Shown: positions 22,825 to 29,712 of the stretch, piece after piece
How the letters are laid out: each line of letters begins with the position of its first letter
Position numbering within the stretch: the stretch's first letter is position 1
Assembly (NCBI GenBank): GCA_037147235.1
Contig: JBAWVO010000038.1
Location: forward strand, 1 to 32,370
Direction of reading: 5' to 3'
DNA from: JANXQG01 sp037147235
Lineage (GTDB): Bacteria; Planctomycetota; Planctomycetia; Pirellulales; Thermoguttaceae
DNA: 32,370 nt
Translations under genes and position numbers: made by a program
Notes under the pieces: generated by a model
Databases searched by the model: none
Told to the model about the DNA's origin: nothing
Seen by the model: the letters and a program-made list of their open reading frames with translations, nothing else

Positions 22825-23001
22825 ATGAATCTAAAAAGACTTTGGACTGAACACGAATCGACCTACCTGAAATGGTTTTGGCGAGATCCGCCGGAAACGA
22901 AAGCGCGAGCGTTTTGGACCAAGCCCGAGCCGACGAATCAACAAACTTCACCACCCCGGCGGCCGTCGCCTTCACGGCCGGACGCGGTCTTCTACACCTG
23001 A
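22825..23001 (+). CDS. Small Trp-rich unknown protein
   Basis: A 58-residue protein: MNLKRLWTEHESTYLKWFWR then a basic Pro-rich tail ending RPDAVFYT. AAAGGA stands 8 bases before the ATG. The Trp- and Arg-rich composition is unusual but the ribosome binding site, direction and spacing (57 bases after the previous stop, 22 before the next start) fit the operon. No family is recognised. Confidence 0.5.
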   Translation: MNLKRLWTEHESTYLKWFWRDPPETKARAFWTKPEPTNQQTSPPRRPSPSRPDAVFYT

Positions 23002-23023
23002 AGGCAAGAATTGGAGATTAAAC

Positions 23024-23257
23024 ATGACAGGCGAAAACTTTCCCCCGTTCCCAACGGCAAGTGACGGAACGCCCCTAGACCCCAATCTTTTTGACTGCTT
23101 GCGGCAGCAATACGCTACCCCCCAACGACCAGGCCAGAGCGAGCCTAATGCAGTCGAGGCCGCATTTATGAACATGAGGCAAGCCCTAGCGACCCCTGCC
23201 CCGCCGGCCCCGGAGCATCCGGCCGTCACGGAATATCGGCAACGCTGGAAGAAATAA
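23024..23257 (+). CDS. Small unknown protein
   Basis: A 77-residue protein, MTGENFPPFPTASDGTPLDP at the start and EHPAVTEYRQRWKK at the end, with a Pro/Ala-rich linker (ATPAPPAPEHPA). GGAG is 8 bases upstream of the ATG. The antisense frame is open too, but the ribosome binding site supports the plus strand. The pattern of a Pro-rich linker and a short basic helix at the end suggests a small adaptor-like protein; function unknown. Confidence 0.55.
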   Translation: MTGENFPPFPTASDGTPLDPNLFDCLRQQYATPQRPGQSEPNAVEAAFMNMRQALATPAPPAPEHPAVTEYRQRWKK

Positions 23258-23296
23258 CCCGCCAACGAAAACCCTTTTTATCTGGAGATTTTAACA

Positions 23297-23905
23297 ATGA
23301 TGAATTTGATGCGAATTCCTGATTATGCCACCCCCGCCCCCCGCCAAGCGGCCGAGGCAATCAATGGCCGAATCACCGAAGCAGAAGCCTTGCTTGCTGA
23401 GGCCCGCCGGCAAGCGGACGAAGCGAAGACCCAGGCCGTTGACGTGATGACGTGCGACCCTGACCAGGCCACCCAAGCCGCCGGCAATTTGCGACGTGCC
23501 GAAATCGCATACTTGCGAAGCGAAATCGAGATTCGTCGCGACGTGCGAACCCTTGAGTCATTCATCGGGGTTGACCGAGCGGCCACGTTGCGGGCGGTGG
23601 AAGCCGAGATTACCACCACCATTTCCGAAATCAAGGCGGGGCTCGATAAGCTTGGCTTCCGCCTTTTCCTTGACCTTCCGGACCCGCTATTGCAATATCC
23701 GGTCGATGCGTTTTGCAGGCAATTCAACACGCGATTGGCGGCCCTGTTGGAACGGCAACGGTTGCTTTCGAGTTGTTCGGTGGGCGGCGGCGGCAACGAA
23801 ACGGCGATTGAACAAGCAACCCGCCGGTTGCGCGAGTTATTGGACGTTCCGACTGCCGGCCCGATGTTTTTCGCAGTGCAGGAAGCACTACACAGACCAC
23901 GATAG
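23297..23905 (+). CDS. Coiled-coil unknown protein
   Basis: A 202-residue protein, acidic and helical, with Ala/Glu/Arg-rich stretches (QAAEAINGRITEAEALLAEA and RRQADEAKTQAVDVM) that look like a coiled coil over residues about 18-120, and a second helical part after FRLFLDLPDPLLQYPVDAFC. A GGAG site precedes the ATG at 23297 (a second ATG follows at once). No domain is recognised. Phage scaffold or tail-related proteins can look like this, but so do many other proteins, and no other virion gene is present. Another ATG at codon 5 is possible. Confidence 0.65.
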   Translation: MMNLMRIPDYATPAPRQAAEAINGRITEAEALLAEARRQADEAKTQAVDVMTCDPDQATQAAGNLRRAEIAYLRSEIEIRRDVRTLESFIGVDRAATLRAVEAEITTTISEIKAGLDKLGFRLFLDLPDPLLQYPVDAFCRQFNTRLAALLERQRLLSSCSVGGGGNETAIEQATRRLRELLDVPTAGPMFFAVQEALHRPR

Positions 23906-23914
23906 GAAAACGAC

Positions 23915-24241
23915 ATGGACGATTCACCGTCACTAAACGGAGCAATCGGCGACCGAGACCCGCGCGGCCGGTTTCTTCCTGGCAACGCTGGCGGCCCTGG
24001 CAATCCACTTGCCAAAAAGGCAAACCAGCTACGGGCGGCACTCTCCCGCGCGGTCACCGCGGCCGATGTTAGGGCGATAGCACGAAAGATGATCGACCTG
24101 GCGAAGGCCGGCGACACGACCGCGGCAAAGCTGGTCTATGATCGTTCGTTAGGCCCGTGCGAAGCTTTCGACGTGGTAGCAGAACTGGCCGAGCTACGGG
24201 CGGCCGTCGATGCACTCCTAGACAAAGGACAACTGAAGTGA
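23915..24241 (+). CDS. DUF5681-like small protein
   Basis: A 108-residue protein. The N-terminal motif DRDPRGRFLPGNAGGPGNPL is the hallmark of the DUF5681 family, small proteins often found in phages and other mobile elements, commonly next to terminase genes. A helical region follows (QLRAALSRAVTAADVRAIAR, KMIDLAKAGDTTAAKLVYDR), resembling DNA-binding small-terminase-like helices, but I cannot confirm this. AGGAAAA precedes the ATG, and the stop overlaps the next GTG start as GTGA. In this element no large terminase follows, which is a point for a satellite that borrows packaging from a helper phage. Confidence 0.7.
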   Translation: MDDSPSLNGAIGDRDPRGRFLPGNAGGPGNPLAKKANQLRAALSRAVTAADVRAIARKMIDLAKAGDTTAAKLVYDRSLGPCEAFDVVAELAELRAAVDALLDKGQLK

Positions 24242-24669
24242 GAAGAGAAATAACGCAACTACGGTCAGACGTGGAAAGGCTCGTCGGCAGCGGCAGCGAT
24301 GCCGACGAGGAAATCTATTGGGAAGCCCAACGGGCGGCCCAAGATGTTTTCCTGCGCGATCCAGTGACGCGGAAAGCGATATTGTCGCATAGTGAAAAAT
24401 ATCTATGCGACACCAGCCCCCATAAGCTAGCCCTGAAGGGCATGAACACAGAACAACGAATCGCGGCGATGGATAAAGCTTGGACGGAGGACAACCCCTG
24501 GCCCGGTTTTGAATCGCTCGTTGAAGAATTCGTCACTCAGCTAAAGACGAAGGGCGTCATCACGCCCCCCCCTCGCGTGGGCGAGTTGTCCGGCGTCCCT
24601 GCCGAGACTGCGGAGGAGGAGGAGGGGCAACTTGACTTCCCCAAGACGGAACCCGAGAAAGATCAATAA
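24238..24669 (+). CDS. Unknown acidic protein coupled to the DUF5681-like gene
   Basis: A 143-residue protein starting at a GTG that overlaps the previous stop (GTGA). The frame is also open from 24157, but that extension lies inside the upstream gene. It is helical and acidic, with VERLVGSGSDADEEIYWEAQ near the start and an acidic tail (ETAEEEEGQLDFPKTEPEKD). No family is recognised. It is the last gene of the plus-strand operon, followed by a weak terminator at 24691-24722. Coupling suggests a functional link with the DUF5681-like protein. Confidence 0.62.
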   Translation: MRREITQLRSDVERLVGSGSDADEEIYWEAQRAAQDVFLRDPVTRKAILSHSEKYLCDTSPHKLALKGMNTEQRIAAMDKAWTEDNPWPGFESLVEEFVTQLKTKGVITPPPRVGELSGVPAETAEEEEGQLDFPKTEPEKDQ

Positions 24670-24690
24670 GCGTCGGCAGGTGTTTGACGA

Positions 24691-24722
24691 TCGGCTTCTA
24701 CTGTTCAGAGCCGACCCGTTTT
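24691..24722 (+). terminator. Probable weak terminator after the replication operon
   Basis: TCGGCT (24691-24696) pairs with AGCCGA (24709-24714), and CCCGTTTT follows. The stem is short, and a second TCGGC at 24673 could compete, so confidence is moderate. Confidence 0.45.
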
Positions 24723-25014
24723 GAGATCACCGCAAGGCGAGCCTGTCCGACGTTGGCCCCAGGCCGGTAAGTTGCTTTCGGTTTTGCGACTGCCGGCCCG
24801 GCGGCCGGATACACACGAATCGCGTAAGACGCGATTCTGAGGGGTAGAGGCGACGGACGGCAAAGCATCGACCCAAGGGCAGAACGTGGCAGGATGGGGC
24901 AGAATTGGAGGCCGGATACGGGGAAATCGGATACATGATGCTACGGTCCTATCCGTTTTGCCGAGTGTTTTGCCCGACAGTACCCAAAACCGTACCCGCC
25001 GTGGTATTGACGGG
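24723..25014. other. Noncoding region upstream of the integrase pair, with a strong hairpin
   Basis: I see no convincing gene. A perfect stem GAATCGCGT/ACGCGATTC (24817-24825, 24829-24837) with a 3-base loop stands in the middle, without a T run. The region also carries one copy of the 17-bp site (24980-24996). It probably holds the promoter and operator of the integrase pair. Confidence 0.5.
24980..24996 (-). promoter_or_regulatory. GGTACGGTTTTGRGTAC site 3 (upstream of integrase pair)
   Basis: On the minus strand this is GGTACGGTTTTGGGTAC, identical over 17 bases to the copy at 26487-26503 and continuing as TGT in both. It lies in noncoding DNA, so codon constraint cannot explain it. Confidence 0.6.
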
Positions 25015-25254
25015 ATGGAAGAAAAGCCGATAATTACTCTTGTGCGGTTGAAACATCTTGACCGCCAAGGGCTGATTACCCTTACTTGTGATTCTAAGAT
25101 GGTTTCCGAAAAACAGGCCCCGGGCCGTGGTATCCGTGCGTATGTTCAAGCGTTGACCCGCAAAGGCGGCGAGCAAGGCATATGCGGCAGTCACAAGCTG
25201 CTAATCAACGGGTATCACGGCCCGCGGTCTTTCTTGGAAGGGTTTGTCCTATGA
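25015..25254 (+). CDS. Small unknown protein coupled to the integrase
   Basis: A 79-residue protein, MEEKPIITLVRLKHLDRQGL then ITLTCDSKMVSEKQAPGRGI and a C-terminus ending YHGPRSFLEGFVL. Its stop overlaps the integrase start (ATGA). The open frame extends back to an ATG at 24886, but that stretch includes the 17-bp site and reads as noncoding. The start at 25015 has only a weak GGG upstream. It shows no HTH. Being coupled to the integrase, it could modulate recombination, but that is inference. Confidence 0.55.
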   Translation: MEEKPIITLVRLKHLDRQGLITLTCDSKMVSEKQAPGRGIRAYVQALTRKGGEQGICGSHKLLINGYHGPRSFLEGFVL

Positions 25255-26573
25255 CAAGCAAGATTCACGTTCACGTGGTCCAATACCCGGACTGCAAGAA
25301 CCTCAGTCTGCGGTATCGCGACCCGACAACCGGGAAGCAAGTCCGCAAGTCTGCCGGCACGGCCAGCAAGGCGGAAGCCCGGCGGCTGGCTCATACGTGG
25401 GAAGCTGATTTGAACGAAGGTAGAGACCGGGGCCGGCACGGTACAACGTGGCAGCAATTCCGGCAGCGGTATGAAGATGAAGTTGTCCCTTCATTGGCCG
25501 ACAGGACCGGGCACAAGATCGGCACCACGTTCAATCTGGTCGAAAAGTATCTGCCGATGGTTGCCAATGGGAAGTTGACCGACTTGACCGCGGAAGCCCT
25601 CTCGCAATTTCAACAGGGGTTGCGGGCGGGCGGCCGGGCGGAATCCACAACGGCAGGATACTTGGCACACTTGAAAGCGGCGTTGGCTTGGGCGGTCGAT
25701 ATGGGGCTGATTACCCAACAGCCGACGATTCGCAAACCGAAGCGAGCCAAGAAGGGCGGCAGGAAGATGAAGGGGCGGCCAGTCACCGGGGAGGAATTTG
25801 ACCGGATGCTTGCCACCATCCCCGCGGCCCTGGCAGAGTGGCGCCGTCGCCGTCGAGACATGGCACGGAAGGCGGCGCGAAAAAAAGGGCTGGCAGAACA
25901 CAAGACGCAAACCGACTCCATCCCCGTGGAAGTTGACCCGGCCGCTGTCGAATCGTGGCGGCACTACCTGCGCGGCTTGTGGTTCTCTGGCCTGCGGCTG
26001 GAGGAAAGCTTGGTTCTCAGTTGGGACCGCAGTGACCGCCCCCGCGTTGACCTATCAGCGGAAGTCCCGTTGCTCTCAATTCCCGCGGAGTGGCAAAAGG
26101 CAGATCGGGACACCCTGACCACCGTGACCCCCGACTTCGCCAAGTTCCTTTTGCAGACTCCCCCCGAGCAACGGCACGGCACGGTATGCCACCCCATGAT
26201 GCCCGGCGGCGTTGCCCGATATGACCAAGCCGGGAAGATGGTCAGTCTGATTGGTGAATTGGCCCGCGTTGTAGTTCATACCCACCCCAAGACGGGGAGG
26301 GTCAAGTACGCTTCCGCCCATGACCTGCGGCGGTCCTTTGGTACGCGATGGTCAAAGGTGGTCAGTGCATCCGAATTGCAGGATATGATGCGCCATGCCG
26401 ACTATCACACTACCCAAGCGTACTACGTTGACAACAAGGCCGTTGACCTTGCCCGGAGCATTTGGCGGAAGGCCGGGGTTGATTTGGGTACGGTTTTGGG
26501 TACTGTTGACGATTCCGGCGACGATTCCGCGGTTAGTGCAGGCGACTCAACTCCCGATGGGAAAAAGGCTTAG
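25251..26573 (+). CDS. int: Tyrosine recombinase (integrase) of the element
   Basis: A 440-residue phage-type integrase. The N-terminal part (about 1-60) includes NLSLRYRDPTTGKQVRKSAG, an arm-binding-type region, then a SAM-like core-binding domain (about 65-165). The catalytic domain has R249 in FSGLRLEESLVLSW, H357 and R360 in HDLRRSFGT, H382 in MMRHADYHTTQAYYV and the nucleophile Y391. All expected residues are present, so the enzyme looks active. The start at 25251 has GGAAGG in front and overlaps the previous stop (ATGA); an ATG at 25182 in the same frame is less likely. The gene ends three bases before attR, as usual for tRNA-targeting integrases. The C-terminal DNA encoding LGTVLGTVD contains a copy of the 17-bp site. 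Confidence 0.95.
   Translation: MTSKIHVHVVQYPDCKNLSLRYRDPTTGKQVRKSAGTASKAEARRLAHTWEADLNEGRDRGRHGTTWQQFRQRYEDEVVPSLADRTGHKIGTTFNLVEKYLPMVANGKLTDLTAEALSQFQQGLRAGGRAESTTAGYLAHLKAALAWAVDMGLITQQPTIRKPKRAKKGGRKMKGRPVTGEEFDRMLATIPAALAEWRRRRRDMARKAARKKGLAEHKTQTDSIPVEVDPAAVESWRHYLRGLWFSGLRLEESLVLSWDRSDRPRVDLSAEVPLLSIPAEWQKADRDTLTTVTPDFAKFLLQTPPEQRHGTVCHPMMPGGVARYDQAGKMVSLIGELARVVVHTHPKTGRVKYASAHDLRRSFGTRWSKVVSASELQDMMRHADYHTTQAYYVDNKAVDLARSIWRKAGVDLGTVLGTVDDSGDDSAVSAGDSTPDGKKA
26487..26503 (+). promoter_or_regulatory. GGTACGGTTTTGRGTAC site 4 (right end, inside integrase gene)
   Basis: GGTACGGTTTTGGGTAC, about 73 bases inside attR. With site 1 it places one copy near each end of the element, the layout expected for integrase arm sites flanking the core. 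Confidence 0.6.
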
Positions 26574-26575
26574 TG

Positions 26576-26651
<76 letters not shown>

Positions 26652-26696
26652 TAAGTGCTATTTTTCAACAACTTACGACATTTCCGGTCTACACTA

Positions 26697-27180
26697 TCAA
26701 CGGGGGGGTTGTTGTTGGTTTATTGTTCGCGGCCATCTTGGATCTTGGCAGCCGAATTTCTGCCATAGTTCGTCGCTTACATCGGCCGCATTCTGGGGCC
26801 TTGCCTTGGGGATTGCGAGAATAACCCGTCCGTATTCTCCGGTGGCGATTGCCCTAGACTTCGCTTGTGGCACTTTTGACTTCTTGGGCATCACGATAGC
26901 GGGGGACACGATCAACGGCCCGATTGAAGCGCCCCAGTTCATCGCCGCCTTGATATGCCGCAGCTTTTCAGGGTCCTCCGCCAAGTTTGTGGTGCGGGCG
27001 TCTCGCCTGCCTGGTTCAACCACAACATCTTGGGCAGGCGGGACGCCCGGACCACAATTATCCGCAAACCCGGCGGAGAGCCCTTTTTAGCTTGCGTGAC
27101 GGTGACAACATATCCGATGCTAACTCTCTTTGCAGTTCACCAGCCAATCTCTTGGCCTCACGCCGATCCTGAGTGAAGGG
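26697..27180 (-). pseudogene. Relic of a second integrase, interrupted by a palindromic repeat
   Basis: Read on the minus strand, DRREAKRLAGELQRELAS (about 27121-27174) resembles the N-terminal part of planctomycete integrases (compare KAEARRLAHTWEADLNEG in the intact one). After a palindromic repeat (26971-27085), LRHIKAAMNWGASIGPLIVS and ARPQNAAD with MPKKSKVPQAKSRAIATGEY in between line up with LAHLKAALAWAVDMGLITQQ and KPKRAKKGGRKMKGRPVTGE of the intact integrase (its residues about 138-182). The two halves are in different frames, most of the core-binding domain is missing, and the catalytic domain is absent. The last part can be read as a short open frame of 64 codons from 26891, but I regard it as remnant. 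It suggests an earlier integration at the same tRNA. Confidence 0.68.
26971..27085. repeat. GCGGGCGTC-type palindromic repeat, left copy
   Basis: Arms GTGGTGCGGGCGTCTCGCCT (from 26990) and the complementary GGGCAGGCGGGACGCCCGGA (from 27032) pair over about 24 bases with three mismatches; outer parts TCCGCC...GTTTG on the left and its inverse on the right extend the palindrome. Its right half (27033-27083) recurs inverted at 32320-32370. Confidence 0.8.
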
Positions 27181-27354
27181 TGTTATTATCGGACTTCGTG
27201 CCCTAAAAGTCAACAGGGCACGAAAAAGTCTGCTACTAATCTCGCAATGGGTTTCTCGATGATTAGGCCCGTCCTTCAGATTGCGGATTATTAGGAACGA
27301 ATATCGAACCGCGTGCGTCGAATAGACAGTTCTTACCCCAAGGGAGTTAAAACC

Positions 27355-29712
27355 ATGTGTCACAAAGCATTTCTACGAGCGATTGTTGCGCTATCCTGCC
27401 TCTTGCCAGCGGCTACCCATGCGGGGGCAATTTTCCTGCCCGGCAAGCTGGCCGAGGGGAAATTTGTCGCCAATCGAGAGGCCAAAGGCCCTGACTACAG
27501 CGTCCAGTACAGCACGGTTACTGCCGCCGTGGATGATGGAACGGCCCAAGTAAAGATCGAGGAGACCCTTGTTGGGCCGGAAATACCCCTCGATACAGTC
27601 TGCTTGATCCCCCTGCCCGAAGGTGCAGACGGTCGGAACGCCGTCGTCTTGGCGGGTATCCCCTCCGGCGACCACAGGCCGCTATCGGCTGCCCGATTCC
27701 TGGAGCCTGCCGAAGCGCAGCAGATCTATGAAGCTGCGGCACGCGGCCTGGACAACGTGGCGATCCTGGCCCTCAGCGGCCGGCCGGCACTGATCGTGCC
27801 CGAGTTCCGCCTGCAGGGCAAGGTCGAAATTTCGGTCGAGTTCCGTCAAAAGGTTCGGCAACAGGGCGGCCTTTGTCGCCTGGAATGCCCTATGCCCGTC
27901 GCTGGGTTTGCGCGCGGTCCCGTTGCCCGGCTTTCCGCCAGCGTGACCCTTGCCAGCAAGGAGCCTCTGCGAGCAATCTTCTGTCCCACGCACACGGCCA
28001 CGATTGATCGTAACGGCCTTCACAAGGCAGTCGCCCGAGTCAAGGCTGACAACTACTCGGGTACGGACGACCTGCGCCTGCTATGGGTGGCCGACAAGGA
28101 CGACCTGGGTTTGCGGGTGCTGGCCTGTAAGCCCGACGCGGCGGAGGATGGCTACTTCCTGCTCGTGGGCAATCCCACTGGCAGTACACATGCGGAACCG
28201 GCCGCGGAAAAAGACGTGACCTTCGTGCTCGACACGAGCGGCTCCATGCGGGGCGAGAAGATCGAACAGGCCCGGGCGGCAATCGACTACTGCCTGGGGC
28301 AGATTAACGCAGGCGACCGATTCAATATCGTCACCTTCGGCACCGAAGTGGCCAGTTTTCGCGATGCGCCGGCCGCCGGTTCGCAAGCCAACGTCGCGGC
28401 GGCGAGGGAATTCATCGACAACCTAGTGGCCAAGGGCGAAACGAATATCAGCGGAGCTTTGGTCAAGGCCTTGGGCGGTGAGAGAACCAGCAGGCCCCCC
28501 ATTGTCATCTTTCTTACCGACGGGACACCTACTGTTGGCGAATTGATCCCCGAGAGAATCGTCACGGTCGCCAAGCAGGCAAACACGTCCGGGGCAAGAA
28601 TCTTCATCATGGGGTTAGGGCACGACGTCAACGCCCATCTACTCGACAAACTGGCCGAAGCGACCGGCGGGAGCAGCGAATACATCGTACCGGGCGAAGA
28701 AATCGATGCCAAGGTGGCTGGCCTCTATGATCGCTTGGCCCATCCCGTGCTGACTGATGTTGAAGTACACTTCGGCCAACTGCCTACGAATTCCGTCTAT
28801 CCCCAGAAGTTGCCGACCCTCTTCCGCGGCAGCGAGGTGATGGTTTTCGGCCGATACCGCGACGGCGGAAAGCAGACTTTCTCCGTTGCCGGAAAACTCG
28901 GCGACAAGCCGGTCGAGTACGCTTGCACGGCCAACCTGCCCGAGAAACCAACCGACAGCGGCAACGATTTCGTGGCACCCCTCTGGGCCGCGCGAAAGAT
29001 CGGCTTCCTACTCCAGGAAATCCGCCTTCATGGCGCAAATGACGAACTGATCGGCGAGGTCGTGCGGCTGAGCAAGCGGTTCGGCATCGTGACCGAATAC
29101 ACAACCTTCCTCGCGACCGCCAGGGGCGAAGTATCGGCAGGCGAGGCTCTGGGTATGGCTAAAAATCAGATGGGGATGGCCGCCGAGCAGAAAGCGGGCA
29201 AGTGGGCCGTGAACCAGGCCCGCAACGATCAACAACTCCAGCAGCGCGGCGTCGCTGGGGCGCAGGCCAATTCCTACTTCGACCGCCGCGGCAACGTGGT
29301 GACCACGGAGAATATCCGCCAGGTGGGACGCCGGGTCTTTTACCTTCGCGACGGCCAATGGGTCGAGAGCGAAGATGCCGGCAAACGCAAGACACGCGTG
29401 GTCAAGGTCGATGACAAGGAGTATCAAGACCTGGTACGAAATCACCGCGACTTCGCCCAATCGCAGCAGCTTGGCTGGGCCGTGCAAATGAACATCGGTG
29501 ACGAACGGATTGTCGTCGAAAAGAATGGCCAGCAAAAAGACGAACAACTCCGCCGGCAAGCACCTCATGAGCAAATTGAAGAGTCGCAACAGCAGTTGCA
29601 GCAGCAACAGTTGCCCATGAACCAAATGCAGCAGTTCCGTAACCAAGTGCCGCGAAACCTTAACCAGGTGCCACAAAACCGCAAAGCGTTGCAGCAGGAG
29701 CCGAAACAATGA
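27355..29712 (+). CDS. Secreted VIT and von Willebrand factor A domain protein
   Basis: A 785-residue protein. The first 23 residues (MCHKAFLRAIVALSCLLPAA then THAGA) form a Sec signal peptide. Residues about 45-170 are a VIT domain (VEISVEFRQKVRQQ at its end). Residues about 286-460 are a vWA domain with an intact MIDAS start DTSGSM (293-298) and later FLTDGTPTVGEL. The C-terminal 180 residues include YFDRRGNVVTTENIRQVGRR and a strongly Gln-rich tail (QQQLQQQQLPMNQMQQFRNQ). Such proteins resemble inter-alpha-trypsin inhibitor heavy chains and are frequent in planctomycetes; they likely bind metal and other proteins outside the cytoplasm. GGGAG precedes the ATG at 27355; an ATG at 27313 would precede the signal peptide and is less likely. 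The stop overlaps the next start (ATGA). Confidence 0.9.
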   Translation: MCHKAFLRAIVALSCLLPAATHAGAIFLPGKLAEGKFVANREAKGPDYSVQYSTVTAAVDDGTAQVKIEETLVGPEIPLDTVCLIPLPEGADGRNAVVLAGIPSGDHRPLSAARFLEPAEAQQIYEAAARGLDNVAILALSGRPALIVPEFRLQGKVEISVEFRQKVRQQGGLCRLECPMPVAGFARGPVARLSASVTLASKEPLRAIFCPTHTATIDRNGLHKAVARVKADNYSGTDDLRLLWVADKDDLGLRVLACKPDAAEDGYFLLVGNPTGSTHAEPAAEKDVTFVLDTSGSMRGEKIEQARAAIDYCLGQINAGDRFNIVTFGTEVASFRDAPAAGSQANVAAAREFIDNLVAKGETNISGALVKALGGERTSRPPIVIFLTDGTPTVGELIPERIVTVAKQANTSGARIFIMGLGHDVNAHLLDKLAEATGGSSEYIVPGEEIDAKVAGLYDRLAHPVLTDVEVHFGQLPTNSVYPQKLPTLFRGSEVMVFGRYRDGGKQTFSVAGKLGDKPVEYACTANLPEKPTDSGNDFVAPLWAARKIGFLLQEIRLHGANDELIGEVVRLSKRFGIVTEYTTFLATARGEVSAGEALGMAKNQMGMAAEQKAGKWAVNQARNDQQLQQRGVAGAQANSYFDRRGNVVTTENIRQVGRRVFYLRDGQWVESEDAGKRKTRVVKVDDKEYQDLVRNHRDFAQSQQLGWAVQMNIGDERIVVEKNGQQKDEQLRRQAPHEQIEESQQQLQQQQLPMNQMQQFRNQVPRNLNQVPQNRKALQQEPKQ

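Noticed and set aside
23323..24117. Minus-strand open frame of 264 codons
   Set aside because: Antisense to the coiled-coil and DUF5681-like genes, which have ribosome binding sites and coupling; the antisense protein is Ser/Arg/Ala-rich shadow.
27058..27363. Minus-strand open frame of 101 codons overlapping the VIT/vWA start
   Set aside because: Only its second half resembles an integrase; the first part is upstream noncoding sequence. It is included in the relic, not called as a gene.
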